Part shown: piece after piece, positions 40,497 through 49,697 of the stretch
How positions within the stretch are numbered: the first letter of the stretch is position 1
How the letters are laid out: every line of letters starts with the position of its first letter
Origin: Bifidobacterium sp. ESL0775
GTDB taxonomy: Bacteria > Actinomycetota > Actinomycetes > Actinomycetales > Bifidobacteriaceae
DNA: 64,000 bases
Assembly (NCBI RefSeq): GCF_029395475.1
Contig: NZ_CP113917.1
Location: 310,001-374,000 of the forward strand
Direction of reading: 5' to 3'
Translations under genes and position numbers: made by a program
Notes under the pieces: model-generated
The model's input: the letters and a program-made list of their open reading frames with translations, nothing else
What the model was told of the DNA's origin: nothing
The model's database searches: none

Positions 40497-40567
40497 CGCG
40501 GCGGGCCGTCGGAGCCATTGAGCAAGAGGGCGAAAGCCTCCGGCTTCAATGGCCTGCCGCGATTTTC
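40497..40567 (+). other. Intercistronic hairpin between binding-protein and permease genes
   Basis: Outer arms CGCGGCGGGCC (40497-40507) and GGCCTGCCGCG (40551-40561) pair with one G-U. Inner GCCATTGA and TCAATGGC extend the stem, and ATTTTCC follows. Such structures commonly reduce read-through or protect the upstream mRNA, giving more binding protein than permease. Confidence 0.65.
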
Positions 40568-40597
40568 CGGCTATCCAAGCAAATCTAGGAGGTTGCA

Positions 40598-41452
40598 ATG
40601 ATTTCAATGGCGGGTAAAAGCATCCGCAGGTGGTGGGCGTTGTTCGCGCTTCCTACGTTTGCCGCCTTTATCATCGGCTTTGTGGTGCCTTTCGTCATGG
40701 GCATCTATCTGAGCCTGTGCAAGTTCAGCACCGTCACCGATGCGAAGTTCATCGGTTTCTCGAACTATTCCAAGGCGTTGGCCGACCCTGAGTTCTGGCA
40801 CGCCATGTGGTACACGATCGCGTTCACCATCATCACCACGCTGATCGTCAACATCATCGCGTTCTCGGTGGCGTACATGCTCACCAAGGCGATTCACGGC
40901 GCCACGATCTTCCGCTCGATATTCTTCATGCCGAACCTCATCGGCGGCATCATCCTGGGCTATGTCTGGCTGCTGCTGTTGAACGGCGTGCTCGCCAAGT
41001 GGGGCAGGTCGATCACCTACTCCGGCACCTACGGATTCTGGGGCATGGTCATGCTTTACTGCTGGCAGCAAATCGGCTACATGATGATCATCTACATCGC
41101 CGGCCTGCAGGCGCTTCCCGGTGACGTGATCGAGGCCGCGCACGTCGATGGCGCCAACGGACGCCAGACGTTGTTCGATGTCACGCTGCCGCTGATGATG
41201 CCATCGATCACCGTCTGCACCTTCCTGACCATCACCAACGGCTTCAAGATGTTCGACCAGAACTTGGCGTTGACCAACGGCGCCCCGTCCAACAAGTCCG
41301 AACTGCTCGCCCTCAACATCTACCGCACCTTCTATGGGCGCGCCGGATTCGAGGGTGTCGGCCAGGCCAAGGCGGTCATCTTCTTCATCATCGTCGCCGT
41401 CATCGCCGTGATCCAGAACCGGCTCACCACAAGCAGGGAGGTGGCAGCATGA
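40598..41452 (+). CDS. Sugar ABC transporter permease, MalF-like (system 2)
   Basis: 284-residue CUT1 permease with six predicted membrane helices and EAA loop EAAHVDGANGRQTLFDVTLPLMMP. Start ATG 40598 with AGGAGG eight bases upstream. It aligns end to end with the system 1 protein at 31528-32382, including MFDQNLALTNGAPSNKSELLALNIYRTFYGRAGFEGVGQAKAV-type C-terminal sequence. The gene overlaps the next permease by four bases (ATGA). It forms the channel with the MalG-like partner; the ATPase must be encoded elsewhere. Confidence 0.92.
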   Translation: MISMAGKSIRRWWALFALPTFAAFIIGFVVPFVMGIYLSLCKFSTVTDAKFIGFSNYSKALADPEFWHAMWYTIAFTIITTLIVNIIAFSVAYMLTKAIHGATIFRSIFFMPNLIGGIILGYVWLLLLNGVLAKWGRSITYSGTYGFWGMVMLYCWQQIGYMMIIYIAGLQALPGDVIEAAHVDGANGRQTLFDVTLPLMMPSITVCTFLTITNGFKMFDQNLALTNGAPSNKSELLALNIYRTFYGRAGFEGVGQAKAVIFFIIVAVIAVIQNRLTTSREVAA

Positions 41453-42285
41453 GTGACAAAGTCAAGCATCCATGGATATGGACGGTGTTCTTCACCCTCG
41501 TATCCCTGGTTTGGATCTTCCCCATCGTCCTGGTGCTGATCAATTCGTTCAAGCAGAAGGCCTACATTTCGCATGACACCTTCGCCATCCCGCGTGGCAA
41601 GATGTTCGTCGGGCTTGACAACTACCGTCGTGGCGTCGAGCAGACCGATCTGTTCGCCAGCTTTGGCTGGACCGTCGTGGTCACCGTCGGCTCCGTCCTG
41701 CTCATCCTCATCTGCACCTCGATGTGCGCCTGGTGGATCGTGCGCGTCAACAATTGGGTTGCGAAGGCGCTGTACCTGCTCTTCCTGTTCAATATGATCG
41801 TGCCGTTCCAGATGGTCATGTTCACGCTTTCCAAGCTCGCCGACATGATCGGGCTGAACACGCCTTGGGGCTTGTGGATCGTCTACCTCGGCTTTGGGGC
41901 CGGGCTCGCGGTGTTCATCTTCACCGGCACCGTCAAGGGCATCCCCGAGGAACTCGAGGAGTCGGCCATGATCGACGGCGCTTCGGTGCCGCGCATCTTC
42001 TTCCAGATCGTCGTGCCGATCATGCGCCCGTCCATCGTCTCCGTCGCGATTCTCGAGGCCATGTGGATATGGAACGACTTCCTGCTTCCGTACCTGACCT
42101 TGGACATGCGCAAGTACAAGACCATCTCCATCGCCATCCAGTACCTGAAGGGTGGCTACGGCTCGATTGATATGGGCGCGATGATGGCCTGCCTGATCCT
42201 GGCGATCATCCCCATCGTGATCTTCTACCTCTTCTGCCAGAAGTACATCATCAAGGGCGTCCTCGCCGGCGCCGTCAAGGGCTAA
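41449..42285 (+). CDS. Sugar ABC transporter permease, MalG-like (system 2)
   Basis: 278-residue CUT1 permease, paralogue of 30695-31531. Six predicted membrane helices; EAA loop EESAMIDGASVPRIFFQIVVPIMRP; the C-terminus YIIKGVLAGAVKG is nearly the same as in system 1. It is translationally coupled to the preceding gene by a 4-base overlap and is the last gene of the GH32-binding protein-permease-permease unit, which ends at the terminator 42311-42360. Confidence 0.92.
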   Translation: MSDKVKHPWIWTVFFTLVSLVWIFPIVLVLINSFKQKAYISHDTFAIPRGKMFVGLDNYRRGVEQTDLFASFGWTVVVTVGSVLLILICTSMCAWWIVRVNNWVAKALYLLFLFNMIVPFQMVMFTLSKLADMIGLNTPWGLWIVYLGFGAGLAVFIFTGTVKGIPEELEESAMIDGASVPRIFFQIVVPIMRPSIVSVAILEAMWIWNDFLLPYLTLDMRKYKTISIAIQYLKGGYGSIDMGAMMACLILAIIPIVIFYLFCQKYIIKGVLAGAVKG

Positions 42286-42310
42286 ATAGGTTGCTTGCCG
42301 ATTGATTGGA

Positions 42311-42360
42311 ATCGGGCCGCTCGTTCCGCGATGTTCGCGGAGTGGGCGGCCTGATTTTTT
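42311..42360 (+). terminator. Terminator of the system 2 operon
   Basis: Long GC-rich stem: GGGCCGCTC with TCCGCG on the left, CGCGGA with GGGCGGCCT on the right, followed by TGATTTTTT. Confidence 0.9.
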
Positions 42361-42414
42361 AATATCCTACTTTTGGCTAGATTATATGCGGTTACGATTT
42401 GCGGCAATTATTTA

Positions 42415-42450
42415 GGACAATTGGGACATTTGGGACATTTAGGACAATTG
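42415..42450. repeat. Four tandem 9-bp repeats
   Basis: GGACAATTG, GGACATTTG, GGACATTTA, GGACAATTG in exact succession. Non-coding, in the 940-base gap after the transporter operon. Confidence 0.8.
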
Positions 42451-42698
42451 GCGTGGGATTGGGGCGAGACATCTTATGTGGGATTGTTTTATCCTTCTGA
42501 TTGGCATCGGTCTGGCGCTTCTGTGTTGTTTTGCGTGGGAACGGACATTTCTACTTCGATTATGGTTGTCAATAGCAGATCTTGCCAAGAAGGGTGTTCC
42601 TACTTTTATGTTGGATTTGGAAGGATTCTCTTGCTGAGTCGTGTTGAACATGTTGCATGACAATTCACGGATGGAGCTATTGACATACGCGAATTTAG

Positions 42699-42791
42699 CA
42701 AAACGTCGCAAAATGGTGTCCATAAGACGCGAAAAACGTCGCAAAACAGTGCCTTCTACCCTCGAAAAACGTCGCAGAACAGCGATGGAAG
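42699..42791. repeat. 33-bp direct repeats, about 2.8 copies
   Basis: AAACGTCGCA recurs at 42701, 42734 and 42767, exactly 33 bases apart. On the minus strand the unit reads as an 11-residue repeat (VLRRFSRVEGT) in a 121-codon frame, and on the plus strand as KRRKTV-type repeats. Neither frame has convincing gene signals, so I list it as a DNA repeat. Confidence 0.65.
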
Positions 42792-43182
42792 CCCGGAATT
42801 GCAACGATTATGGGAGCTTTTAAAAGTAATATCGTTATTTGATAAGATTTCGTTTTCTTGGATATAGACAGTTTGGTAGCAACGTTTGATCGATATGTAA
42901 GGCGATATTTCGTCGTTGTGTCGTTTTGGTATGGGTAGATAAGCCAATGCTGACAGTAATCTTATGTATAAATCACACGACAGTACGAGGGTGCGCTGGG
43001 AAATGGTGAGGTGGGTGGGTGTCGGCGCGGGGTTGGTTTGGGTTGTTGGTTGCCGTGCCGGCACCCGGTTGGGTTCCCGCCGGCCGGAGTGTTGGCGCGG
43101 CTCGACGGGAAGTCTTTGGTTGGGGCACTGGGATGTGGTTGGTGTCCTTGTATCTTGACTGGTTGTTTGCTGGTTTTGGGTT
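42792..43182. other. Non-coding gap, strand-skewed
   Basis: No gene is supported. From about 42990 the plus strand becomes strongly G/T-rich, continuing the composition of the surface-protein 3' end. Frames here are short and low-complexity. Confidence 0.5.
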
Positions 43183-43213
43183 GGGCTTGTTCATGTTTGG
43201 CATGAGCAAGCCC
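43183..43213 (-). terminator. Hairpin after the DUF285 surface-protein gene
   Basis: GGGCTTGTTCATG (43183-43195) pairs with CATGAGCAAGCCC (43201-43213) with one G-U and a 5-base loop, 12 bases past the stop. No U run follows on the minus strand, so it may end transcription poorly. Confidence 0.55.
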
Positions 43214-43225
43214 ACGCATGCTGGT

Positions 43226-46200
43226 TCATCTGCTGTGGCGGGCTTTGGCTTGGCGTTGGTGGCGTAGCCGGTCCACCAACGACAGGAGCAGGAGCGCCAG
43301 GCCGAGGCCTCCGGCGAGGAAGGTGGCCAGGTGTTGGGGTTGCCCTCCGGTCAGGGGGAGGGCGTGTTGGTAGGGGCCGCTGACGCGGATGGGCGTGGCT
43401 CCGGTGTCGGCGGTCAGGCTGCTGACGGTTCCCGGTGTGCGCCAGGTGTCGGTGGTGGTGAGGGTGGCGGACACCTGGTATTGGCCGGTGTCGGGGATGG
43501 TTGTCTTCGGGATGGTGCGGGTGAACGTGTGGCTGGTGCCGCCGTCCCACGCGCCCGCGCCGGCCTGGATGTCCTGGCAGGTGGCGGCGCCGGGCGTGCC
43601 GGCTTTGGGGGTGAGGCATAGGTGGATGGTGTCGCTGGCCGCCCAGGGTTTGCCGGTGGCGGTGACGAGCACGTCGTTGGTGCCCGGGTCGCGTTGGACG
43701 GTAAGCCCGGTGGGCGCGGCGACCTCGTGCCATACCGCGTAGAGGCTGGTGGACTGGCCCGCCGTGGTGAGCACGGGCAGCCCCTGCCCCGGATCGTACG
43801 CGCTGTCCGGGCTGGTGGCGGTGTCGCTGGTGTTCCATCCGGCGAACACGTGGTGGGCGAGGGCGGGGATCGCGTCGGCTCCGCTGTTGGGGATGGTGTA
43901 GGGGGCCTTGCCGGTGGCGGTGTCCGCGTAGCCCGCGTACGCGGTTGGCGCGCCGGTGCCGCCTTGCGGGTGGTAGGTGGCGTTGGAGTAGGGGAGGGTG
44001 CGAGCGACGGTGGTGGTGCCGCCGGTGATGGTGTTGCCGGTGAGCGGGTCAGTGACCTGCCCGGCGCTGGCCGTCAGCGTATAGGATTGGCCGGGTGCCG
44101 GCTGGAGGCTGGTGGCGGGCTCGCCGGTGATCGCGCACGTGCCGGTGCAGGTCCAGGTGTGTCCGGCGCCGCTGGACAGCGTACTGGTGCGCTCGGCGGT
44201 GATGTCGACGGTGGCGGGCCCTCCGGCCGGGGCGTGGACGGTGACGGGGCCGATCGCTGGGTCATTGCTCTTCCATTGGGGGATGAGGGTGATGATCCTG
44301 CTGGGATAGTACTCGCGCGTCCCCAGGCTCAGGGTGCTGCCGGGGGTCCAGGATACGCCGTCCTGGTCCCTCCACCCGTCGAACAGGCGTCCCGGCTTGT
44401 TCGCGGTCATCACCGTGGGAGCGGGGATGGGCACCGAAGCGCCGGTGGTGTGGGTGTCGTAGCTGGTCGGCTGGTAGCTGGCGGCGCCGCCGTTGGGGTC
44501 GATGACGATCTCCACGCCGGTGAACGAATGGTCCACATAATAGCCCTTCGGATTCGGCCCCGAGGCGCGCGCGGCCAGGGAGTAGATATTGCCGATGGTG
44601 CGTATGTAGTGGGCGGTGGTGCCGAACCCGTCCAGCTCGTCCCATGTCATGTTCGTGTTGACGTTGGAGAACGCGTTGGAGCCCAGCTTCGTGTTGGGGC
44701 CGAGGGCGAGCATGCGCAGCCCGTCGGGCAGCATGGCGGACCAAGTGTTGAGAGGGTTGGGGTTCCAGCCGTGCAGGTCGAGTGTGGTCAGGCTGGTGTC
44801 GCCTTGGAACATGTTGTTCAGATTCGCGTTCGTGGATGGTAGGGTCCAGCGGGACACGTCGATGTTGGTGAGCTTCGGGTCGTTGCGGAACGCGGCCTCG
44901 AAGCGGGTGACGTGGCTCACGTCCCAGTCGGCCAGGCCGCGGATCGTCACCAGGTTCGGGTTGCTGGCGAACGCGCCCATCATGTCGGTGACGTGGCTGG
45001 TGTCCCAGCCGCTGACGTCCAGGGTCACCACGCTGGGCATGCCGCTGAACGCGCCATACATCATGTTGGTGAGGTTGCTCGTGTCCCACGTCGATGCGTC
45101 AAGGGTGGTGAGGTTGGGCGCGGTGCTGAACCAGTTGTCGTACTTGCCGGTGGTGGTGCTCCAGTGGGCCACGTCGACGGTGGCCAGGCTGGTGCAGCCA
45201 GTGAACATATAGTCTTTGTACGTGGTCGCGTTCGAGGTCTTCCATCCGGACAGGTTCAGCCGGGAGAGGCTGGCGTCGTTCTGGAACATGCTTTGCATGT
45301 TGGTGGTCTTGCTGACGTCCCAGCCGTGCAGGTCGAGGCTGGCCAGGCTGGTGTCGCCTCCGAACATGCCGCCCATGTTGGCGAGGTTGCCGATGTTCCA
45401 TGAATGCAGGTCGAGGCTGGCCAGGCTGGTGTCGCTCTGGAACATGGCCATCGTGTTGGTGATGTGGCTGGTGTCCCAGGCGCCGACGCCGGTGATGGTC
45501 TGCAGTTTCGGGCAGTTGGAGAACACGCCTTGCAGGTAGGTGACGCCGGCCATGCTCCACCCGGTGGCGTCGATGGCCTTGAGGTTGGGCGCGGTGCTGA
45601 ACCAGTTGTCGTAGTGGTTGGTGGTGGTGCTCCAGTTGGTGGCGTCGATGGAGGTCAGGCTGGTGCAGCCGCGGAACATGATGTTTTTGTTGGTGGTCGT
45701 GTCCGAGGTCTTCCACCTGGACAGGTCCAGCCGGGAGAGGCTGGCGTCGCCGTAGAACATGCCTTCCATGTTGCCGATGCCGCTGACGTCCCAGCCGGAC
45801 AGGTCGAGGGTGGTCAGGCTGGTGTCGTTCTGGAACATGCCCGGCATGCCTGCGGCCTGGCTGACGTCCCAGCCGCGCAGGTCGAGGCTGGTCAGGCTGG
45901 TGTCGCCGCCGAACATGCGCCATCCTCCGCCTCCGGCGAGGGTGACCCTGCCGGAGGCGGCCGTGACCACGCTTCCCAGAGAATGCCAGTTGGCGAACGC
46001 GTTTTCGGAGCGGATGGTGAGGGCGCCGTCGATGGTCACGCCGGTGACGCTGTTGGCGATCGTGCCGGTGGTATTGCCGTCGCCGAACATGCTGGCGCTG
46101 GTGGTGGTGCCGGTGTCGCCGCCGTGGATGACCAGCGCGCAGTCCGCGTAGAGGTTCCAACGGGCCGAGCCCCACAAGCCGCTGTCGGCGGCGCACCCGG

Positions 46201-46611
46201 ACTGCGGGCCGACCTGCGGCTCACTGCGCGTCAACGGCGGGGACGCCACGCTGGCGTCACGGCTGTCACCATCCGCCGGCAGGGAGGCAACGGCGCCGGA
46301 CTGCCCGCCAAGGACCCGCGGGACGGGACGGACAACGGAAGAAGCCGAGGGGTTGCGACGCGGTGTCGCCTTGGAGAATGCGGAAGACTCGGAAGAGCGC
46401 GCGGGCTGCGATGGGTTGGAAAGATGTGTGGAACCGGAAGGTTCAGAAGAAACTGTAGATTGGGAAGTGGCGTTAGGCGAGGGTGAGGGTTGGGATTGGG
46501 AGGTATCGGAAAGTGAGGAAAAACCTTCAGTTACGCTAGTATTGCGGGGGGGGTTACCGTCAATGCTGTAATACAAACCAGCATCGAGACCAACGCGCGG
46601 ATAACACCCAT
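43226..46611 (-). CDS. LPXTG surface protein with BspA-like (DUF285) repeats; signal peptide out of frame at a G8 tract
   Basis: Roughly 1,120-residue cell-wall protein. Body: Ser/Pro linker, cap GPQSGC, about a dozen DUF285/BspA-type repeats (patterns like TSLTTLDLSGWDVSGIGNMEGMF), two B-repeat-like modules (VIDPNGGAASYQ..., YHPQGGTGAP...FAGWNTSD), Ig-like C-terminal domains, then LPLTGG, a hydrophobic helix and a basic tail. The body frame stays open to 46702, but that ATG lies inside a TATAAT-like promoter and its N-terminus has no signal peptide. A proper start, ATG 46611, encodes MGVIRALVSMLVCITALTVT and stops at 46531 because the homopolymer of eight G (C on the coding strand, 46546-46553) puts it in another frame. 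Nine or six bases would join signal and body. Either phase-OFF, decayed, or a sequencing slip. Confidence 0.85.
46546..46553 (+). repeat. Homopolymer of eight G, probable slippage switch
   Basis: Eight G on the plus strand are eight C in the coding sense, 20 codons into the surface-protein gene, between the signal-peptide core and the Ser/Pro linker. A change of +1 or -2 bases restores one continuous secreted protein. Confidence 0.75.
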
Positions 46612-46700
46612 AGTGAACACCAACCTTTTTATCTTCGTTGCAAACCCTGTGGTGCAATATAACACGCGGGGCGGCTCTCGCGATGCAAACTAAATTATAC

Positions 46701-46727
46701 ATTATACGGGTTTCCGTGTGGGCTCAA
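46701..46727 (-). promoter_or_regulatory. Candidate promoter of the DUF285 surface-protein gene
   Basis: On the minus strand TTGAGC (46727-46722) and TATAAT (46706-46701) are spaced by 15 bases. It would give a leader of about 85 bases before ATG 46611. The spacing is short. Confidence 0.4.
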
Positions 46728-46926
46728 CCCCGTTCCGGCGCATGTCCCGTATCCGCGACACCAGGGCGGTCCATCGTCTCGAAAGGTTTGCAGTCCAATG
46801 ATGTCAGACGTTTTACGGAGTAAGTGAAAGGTTTTCGAAGTACTTTCCCATCTAGCCAAAATAGGTCCAAGAAAAGACCGCTCCGGCGTGTCGTGACGGA
46901 TTGATTGGATGTGCGTTCTAAAATTA

Positions 46927-46937
46927 TTAGGTCCTAG
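46927..46937. promoter_or_regulatory. Operator 1 of the DUF262 gene
   Basis: TTAGGTCCTAG, a near-perfect copy of the palindrome TTAGG-T-CCTAA, positioned at the -35 region of the promoter whose -10 is TATAAT (46950-46955). Confidence 0.65.
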
Positions 46938-46977
46938 CGAAATATGGTGTATAATGGCGGTAATTGAAATAAAACCG

Positions 46978-46988
46978 TTAGGTCCTAA
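46978..46988. promoter_or_regulatory. Operator 2 of the DUF262 gene, touching its ribosome site
   Basis: TTAGGTCCTAA, a perfect palindrome around a central T, 51 bases (about five helical turns) after operator 1 and overlapping AAGGAG (46987-46992). Confidence 0.65.
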
Positions 46989-46997
46989 GGAGTAATA

Positions 46998-48230
46998 ATG
47001 ACATTCGCAAGGCTCAATATCACACCTTCTGCGTTACCAATGCTTTCCATCATGTCGTCTATCAAAAACGTGCGTATGAATGGCCTGGATCTCTCTCCGG
47101 ATTATCAGCGTGGTTACATCTGGTCCAATGAATACAAGGATCAACTCATTCTGAGCATTATCTTGAACTACCCAATCGGCAACATCGTCATCAATAACCT
47201 CGACCACCCCAATGCCAGAAATGCCAGGCAGGAGTTGGTGGATGGCAAGCAACGTCTGACCACCATCCTGCGTTTCATGGAAGGGGGGAACGTCGGGCAA
47301 TGGATTGAAGGCGATGACGACTGGTACAAGCTCAGCAAGAAAACCTCGGATCAGGCCAAGCCCATCATCGAGAAAATCGTGGGCGAATCCGATTCTGCGG
47401 GCATCGAGAAAATGAACCGGGTGAGCCGTTTGTCCTTTAAGGATTTGCCGGCAAGCATCCAAATGAATTTCAATTCGTATAGCATCCCGGTCTACACGAT
47501 GCAGGCCGCTGATCCCGCGCAGATTCGTGATTATTTCAAGGTGTTGCAGAATCAGGAGAAATTGCGCGCCGGCGAAATCATCAATGCGTTGCCGGATAAC
47601 CCAATGAGCCAATACTTTGATCGGATTCCGGCACAGCGTTTCATGCAACGGATTGGTTGCAAGTTCAAGCGCGCTGAACTGGAGAAAGTCTACTATTCCG
47701 TTTTGGGCACTTGGTTCGGCAAGCTGCAGCTCAATTCTTCGGACAAGAACGTGATCTCGTTCGTCGAGAATATGAGATCGTTGACGGATGAGCAGATTCA
47801 ATCCATCGAGACCCTCGATGAGGGCATTGCCGCCATCGCCAATCTTCCGGTTCAGATTTCACATCCTCGCAGCAGCAAGCGCATGCTCAAGCTGCTTTTC
47901 GGCCTGGTGTTGGAACAGCCGGGATTCTTCTCGGGGCCGGATGTGCTCTCCAAGGTCGAGCATATTGGTGAGTTGTCGGCCAAATTGGCCGCTTTCAACT
48001 CGAGCGAGTCCGACGAGGTCGCCTTTGCCAAATATTTCGGAGACGAATATAAGAGCAATGAGGAATCGTTCAAGGAAGACAGGGCCCCGCTTTATCGGTT
48101 GATTTTTTCAGCCACGACGAGAAGCACGCCGAAAAACGAATTCAAACGCGTCATGACCATGCTGCAATTGCTCATGGAACAATCGTTCAAGGCCGCTCAT
48201 GATTTCTATTTGGAGACACTTACGGCTTGA
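46998..48230 (+). CDS. Stand-alone DUF262 protein (GmrSD N-domain-like)
   Basis: 410 residues. The N-terminal domain matches DUF262: the PDYQRGYIWSNEYKDQLILSIILNYPIG segment and then ELVDGKQRLTTILRFM, the ParB-like DGQQR/DGKQR nucleotide-binding motif. The rest is helical and I see no HNH nuclease (DUF1524) domain. In type IV restriction enzyme GmrSD and in BREX-linked BrxU the DUF262 domain is part of a modification-dependent nuclease; stand-alone members are less understood. ATG 46998 has AAGGAG six bases upstream. Two identical palindromes flank the promoter, implying tight control, perhaps by its own product. A defence role is inference. Confidence 0.82.
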   Translation: MTFARLNITPSALPMLSIMSSIKNVRMNGLDLSPDYQRGYIWSNEYKDQLILSIILNYPIGNIVINNLDHPNARNARQELVDGKQRLTTILRFMEGGNVGQWIEGDDDWYKLSKKTSDQAKPIIEKIVGESDSAGIEKMNRVSRLSFKDLPASIQMNFNSYSIPVYTMQAADPAQIRDYFKVLQNQEKLRAGEIINALPDNPMSQYFDRIPAQRFMQRIGCKFKRAELEKVYYSVLGTWFGKLQLNSSDKNVISFVENMRSLTDEQIQSIETLDEGIAAIANLPVQISHPRSSKRMLKLLFGLVLEQPGFFSGPDVLSKVEHIGELSAKLAAFNSSESDEVAFAKYFGDEYKSNEESFKEDRAPLYRLIFSATTRSTPKNEFKRVMTMLQLLMEQSFKAAHDFYLETLTA

Positions 48231-48478
48231 TTCTTGGTTTTGCCGGATTGAGGTCGCCGACGGGTTTGCACCGCAGGCGTAGGCAAGTATTGTTGGTCTT
48301 GGTTTGTTTGGGAAACTGGGCTGCAACGTTTGAGGCCTGCGCCGGGTGGTGGAGATGAACTCCTATATTCGGAAATTCGTTCAGGAAAATCTGAGAAATT
48401 CCGATAAAATTATTTCATTAACGGTTTTAATGGTGATGTGTTTGTTCAATACCATTAATTGATGAAAGCGGACTTTTT

Positions 48479-49321
48479 ATGACGGCTTTAGACGAAAATA
48501 ATGCGACCTCGAATAGTAACGATGATTCCGGTGATATTACCGGCACCGGGTACCTCGATTATCGGCCGGCTGGCGACGGGGCGGGCGTCGAGATCGACGG
48601 CGTGCCCAATTCCCGCGGTATCGGCGGGTATCCGACGGCGGATGGACGCAAGTTGCGCGACGGGCTTTTCTTCCGCACCGCTGGGCTCAATTTCCTGGGC
48701 GAGCATGGTGTCGATGACCTGCGCCGGCTTGGTATCAAGGAAGTGGTGGATTTACGCGACCCGCTTGAGGTGCAGGAATGGCCCTACACGCTCCCCGACG
48801 ACATCCACGTCGACCGCGTCCCGCTGCTGAAGACCTCCATGACCGAGCAGGGCGGCATGAAGGAGATGGCCAAGGGCATCGATATGTCCGAGATGTACCA
48901 CGACATCGTTTTCGGCTCTGCCGAGCAGATCGTGCTCATCCTGCGCAAGCTGCTGCGCGAGGACGGCCACCCGATGCTCATCCACTGCACCGCAGGCAAG
49001 GACCGCACTGGCATCACCGCTGGCATCCTGATGAGCCTGCTCGGTGTGAGCGACGACATGGTCGTCTCCTGCTATGCCCAGTCCGGCGCGAACCTCGGCG
49101 CCGCGTTCAAGAAGGCCGTGCTGAAGGGCCTCACCAACGACGAAAAAGGCGTCGGCCAGATCACGGCCGCTCAGACCGCCATGCTCGCCTCGCCGCCGGA
49201 ACTCATGCGCGGCGTGCTCGCCGGCATCAAGGACGAATATGGCTCGGTCGAGCAATATTGCCTGCAAAACGGCATGAGCGACGACGAGGCGGCCGGGTTG
49301 CGTGCCCTGTTCGTCGAATAA
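48479..49321 (+). CDS. Tyrosine/serine protein phosphatase-like protein
   Basis: 280-residue phosphatase of the bacterial Y_phosphatase3 (PF13350-like) group. N-terminal SRGIGGYPTADGRKLRDGLFFRTAGL and IKEVVDLRDPLEVQEW precede the P-loop HCTAGKDRTG, where Cys is the nucleophile and Arg binds phosphate. Family members dephosphorylate phosphotyrosine or phosphoinositides; the substrate here is unknown. No signal peptide. Start ATG 48479 has only a weak purine stretch upstream. It stands alone between the DUF262 gene and gnd. Confidence 0.88.
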   Translation: MTALDENNATSNSNDDSGDITGTGYLDYRPAGDGAGVEIDGVPNSRGIGGYPTADGRKLRDGLFFRTAGLNFLGEHGVDDLRRLGIKEVVDLRDPLEVQEWPYTLPDDIHVDRVPLLKTSMTEQGGMKEMAKGIDMSEMYHDIVFGSAEQIVLILRKLLREDGHPMLIHCTAGKDRTGITAGILMSLLGVSDDMVVSCYAQSGANLGAAFKKAVLKGLTNDEKGVGQITAAQTAMLASPPELMRGVLAGIKDEYGSVEQYCLQNGMSDDEAAGLRALFVE

Positions 49322-49697
49322 GCGGTGCGGTATTTACTCGATTGCGTATTCCGCGCTTGATTGAATGGGCGCGAGCGATTTTGTAAGCAAATTGCCGTAA
49401 TGGGATGAATTATTCGTACGTTGCCCTACTTTGAAAATAATCGTCACCAATTAACGATATTTCAAGCTGTTTTATTACGTGCATGTTGCCAGTATTTGCA
49501 AGCCAGGCACACTGGGAATGTGGCGTATTCCACGTTTCGCGAATGCGCGTAGGCGTAGGTGGCGATAGACTGGGATTGTGCGTTTCGGACGATGAAACCT
49601 CCGAAAACGCTAAGGACTTAGGCGGGTCGAAACGGAGCCGGATGAGATGTGCCGGCCGTCGCGGCCACCGAAGGAATGTCAAATTGAAAGGCGAACA
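49322..49697 (+). other. Intergenic region upstream of gnd
   Basis: 376 bases with no supported gene, conserved RNA or strong hairpin that I can see; presumably it holds the gnd promoter and leader. Confidence 0.5.

Noticed and set aside
42439..42804. 121-codon minus-strand frame with VLRRFSR repeats
   Set aside because: Likely produced by the 33-bp DNA repeat; no start signal or known domain. Kept as a repeat, not a gene.
46612..46702. In-frame N-terminal extension of the DUF285 protein from ATG 46702
   Set aside because: The ATG lies in a TATAAT-like box, lacks a ribosome site and gives no signal peptide for a protein that must be secreted to use its LPLTG anchor.
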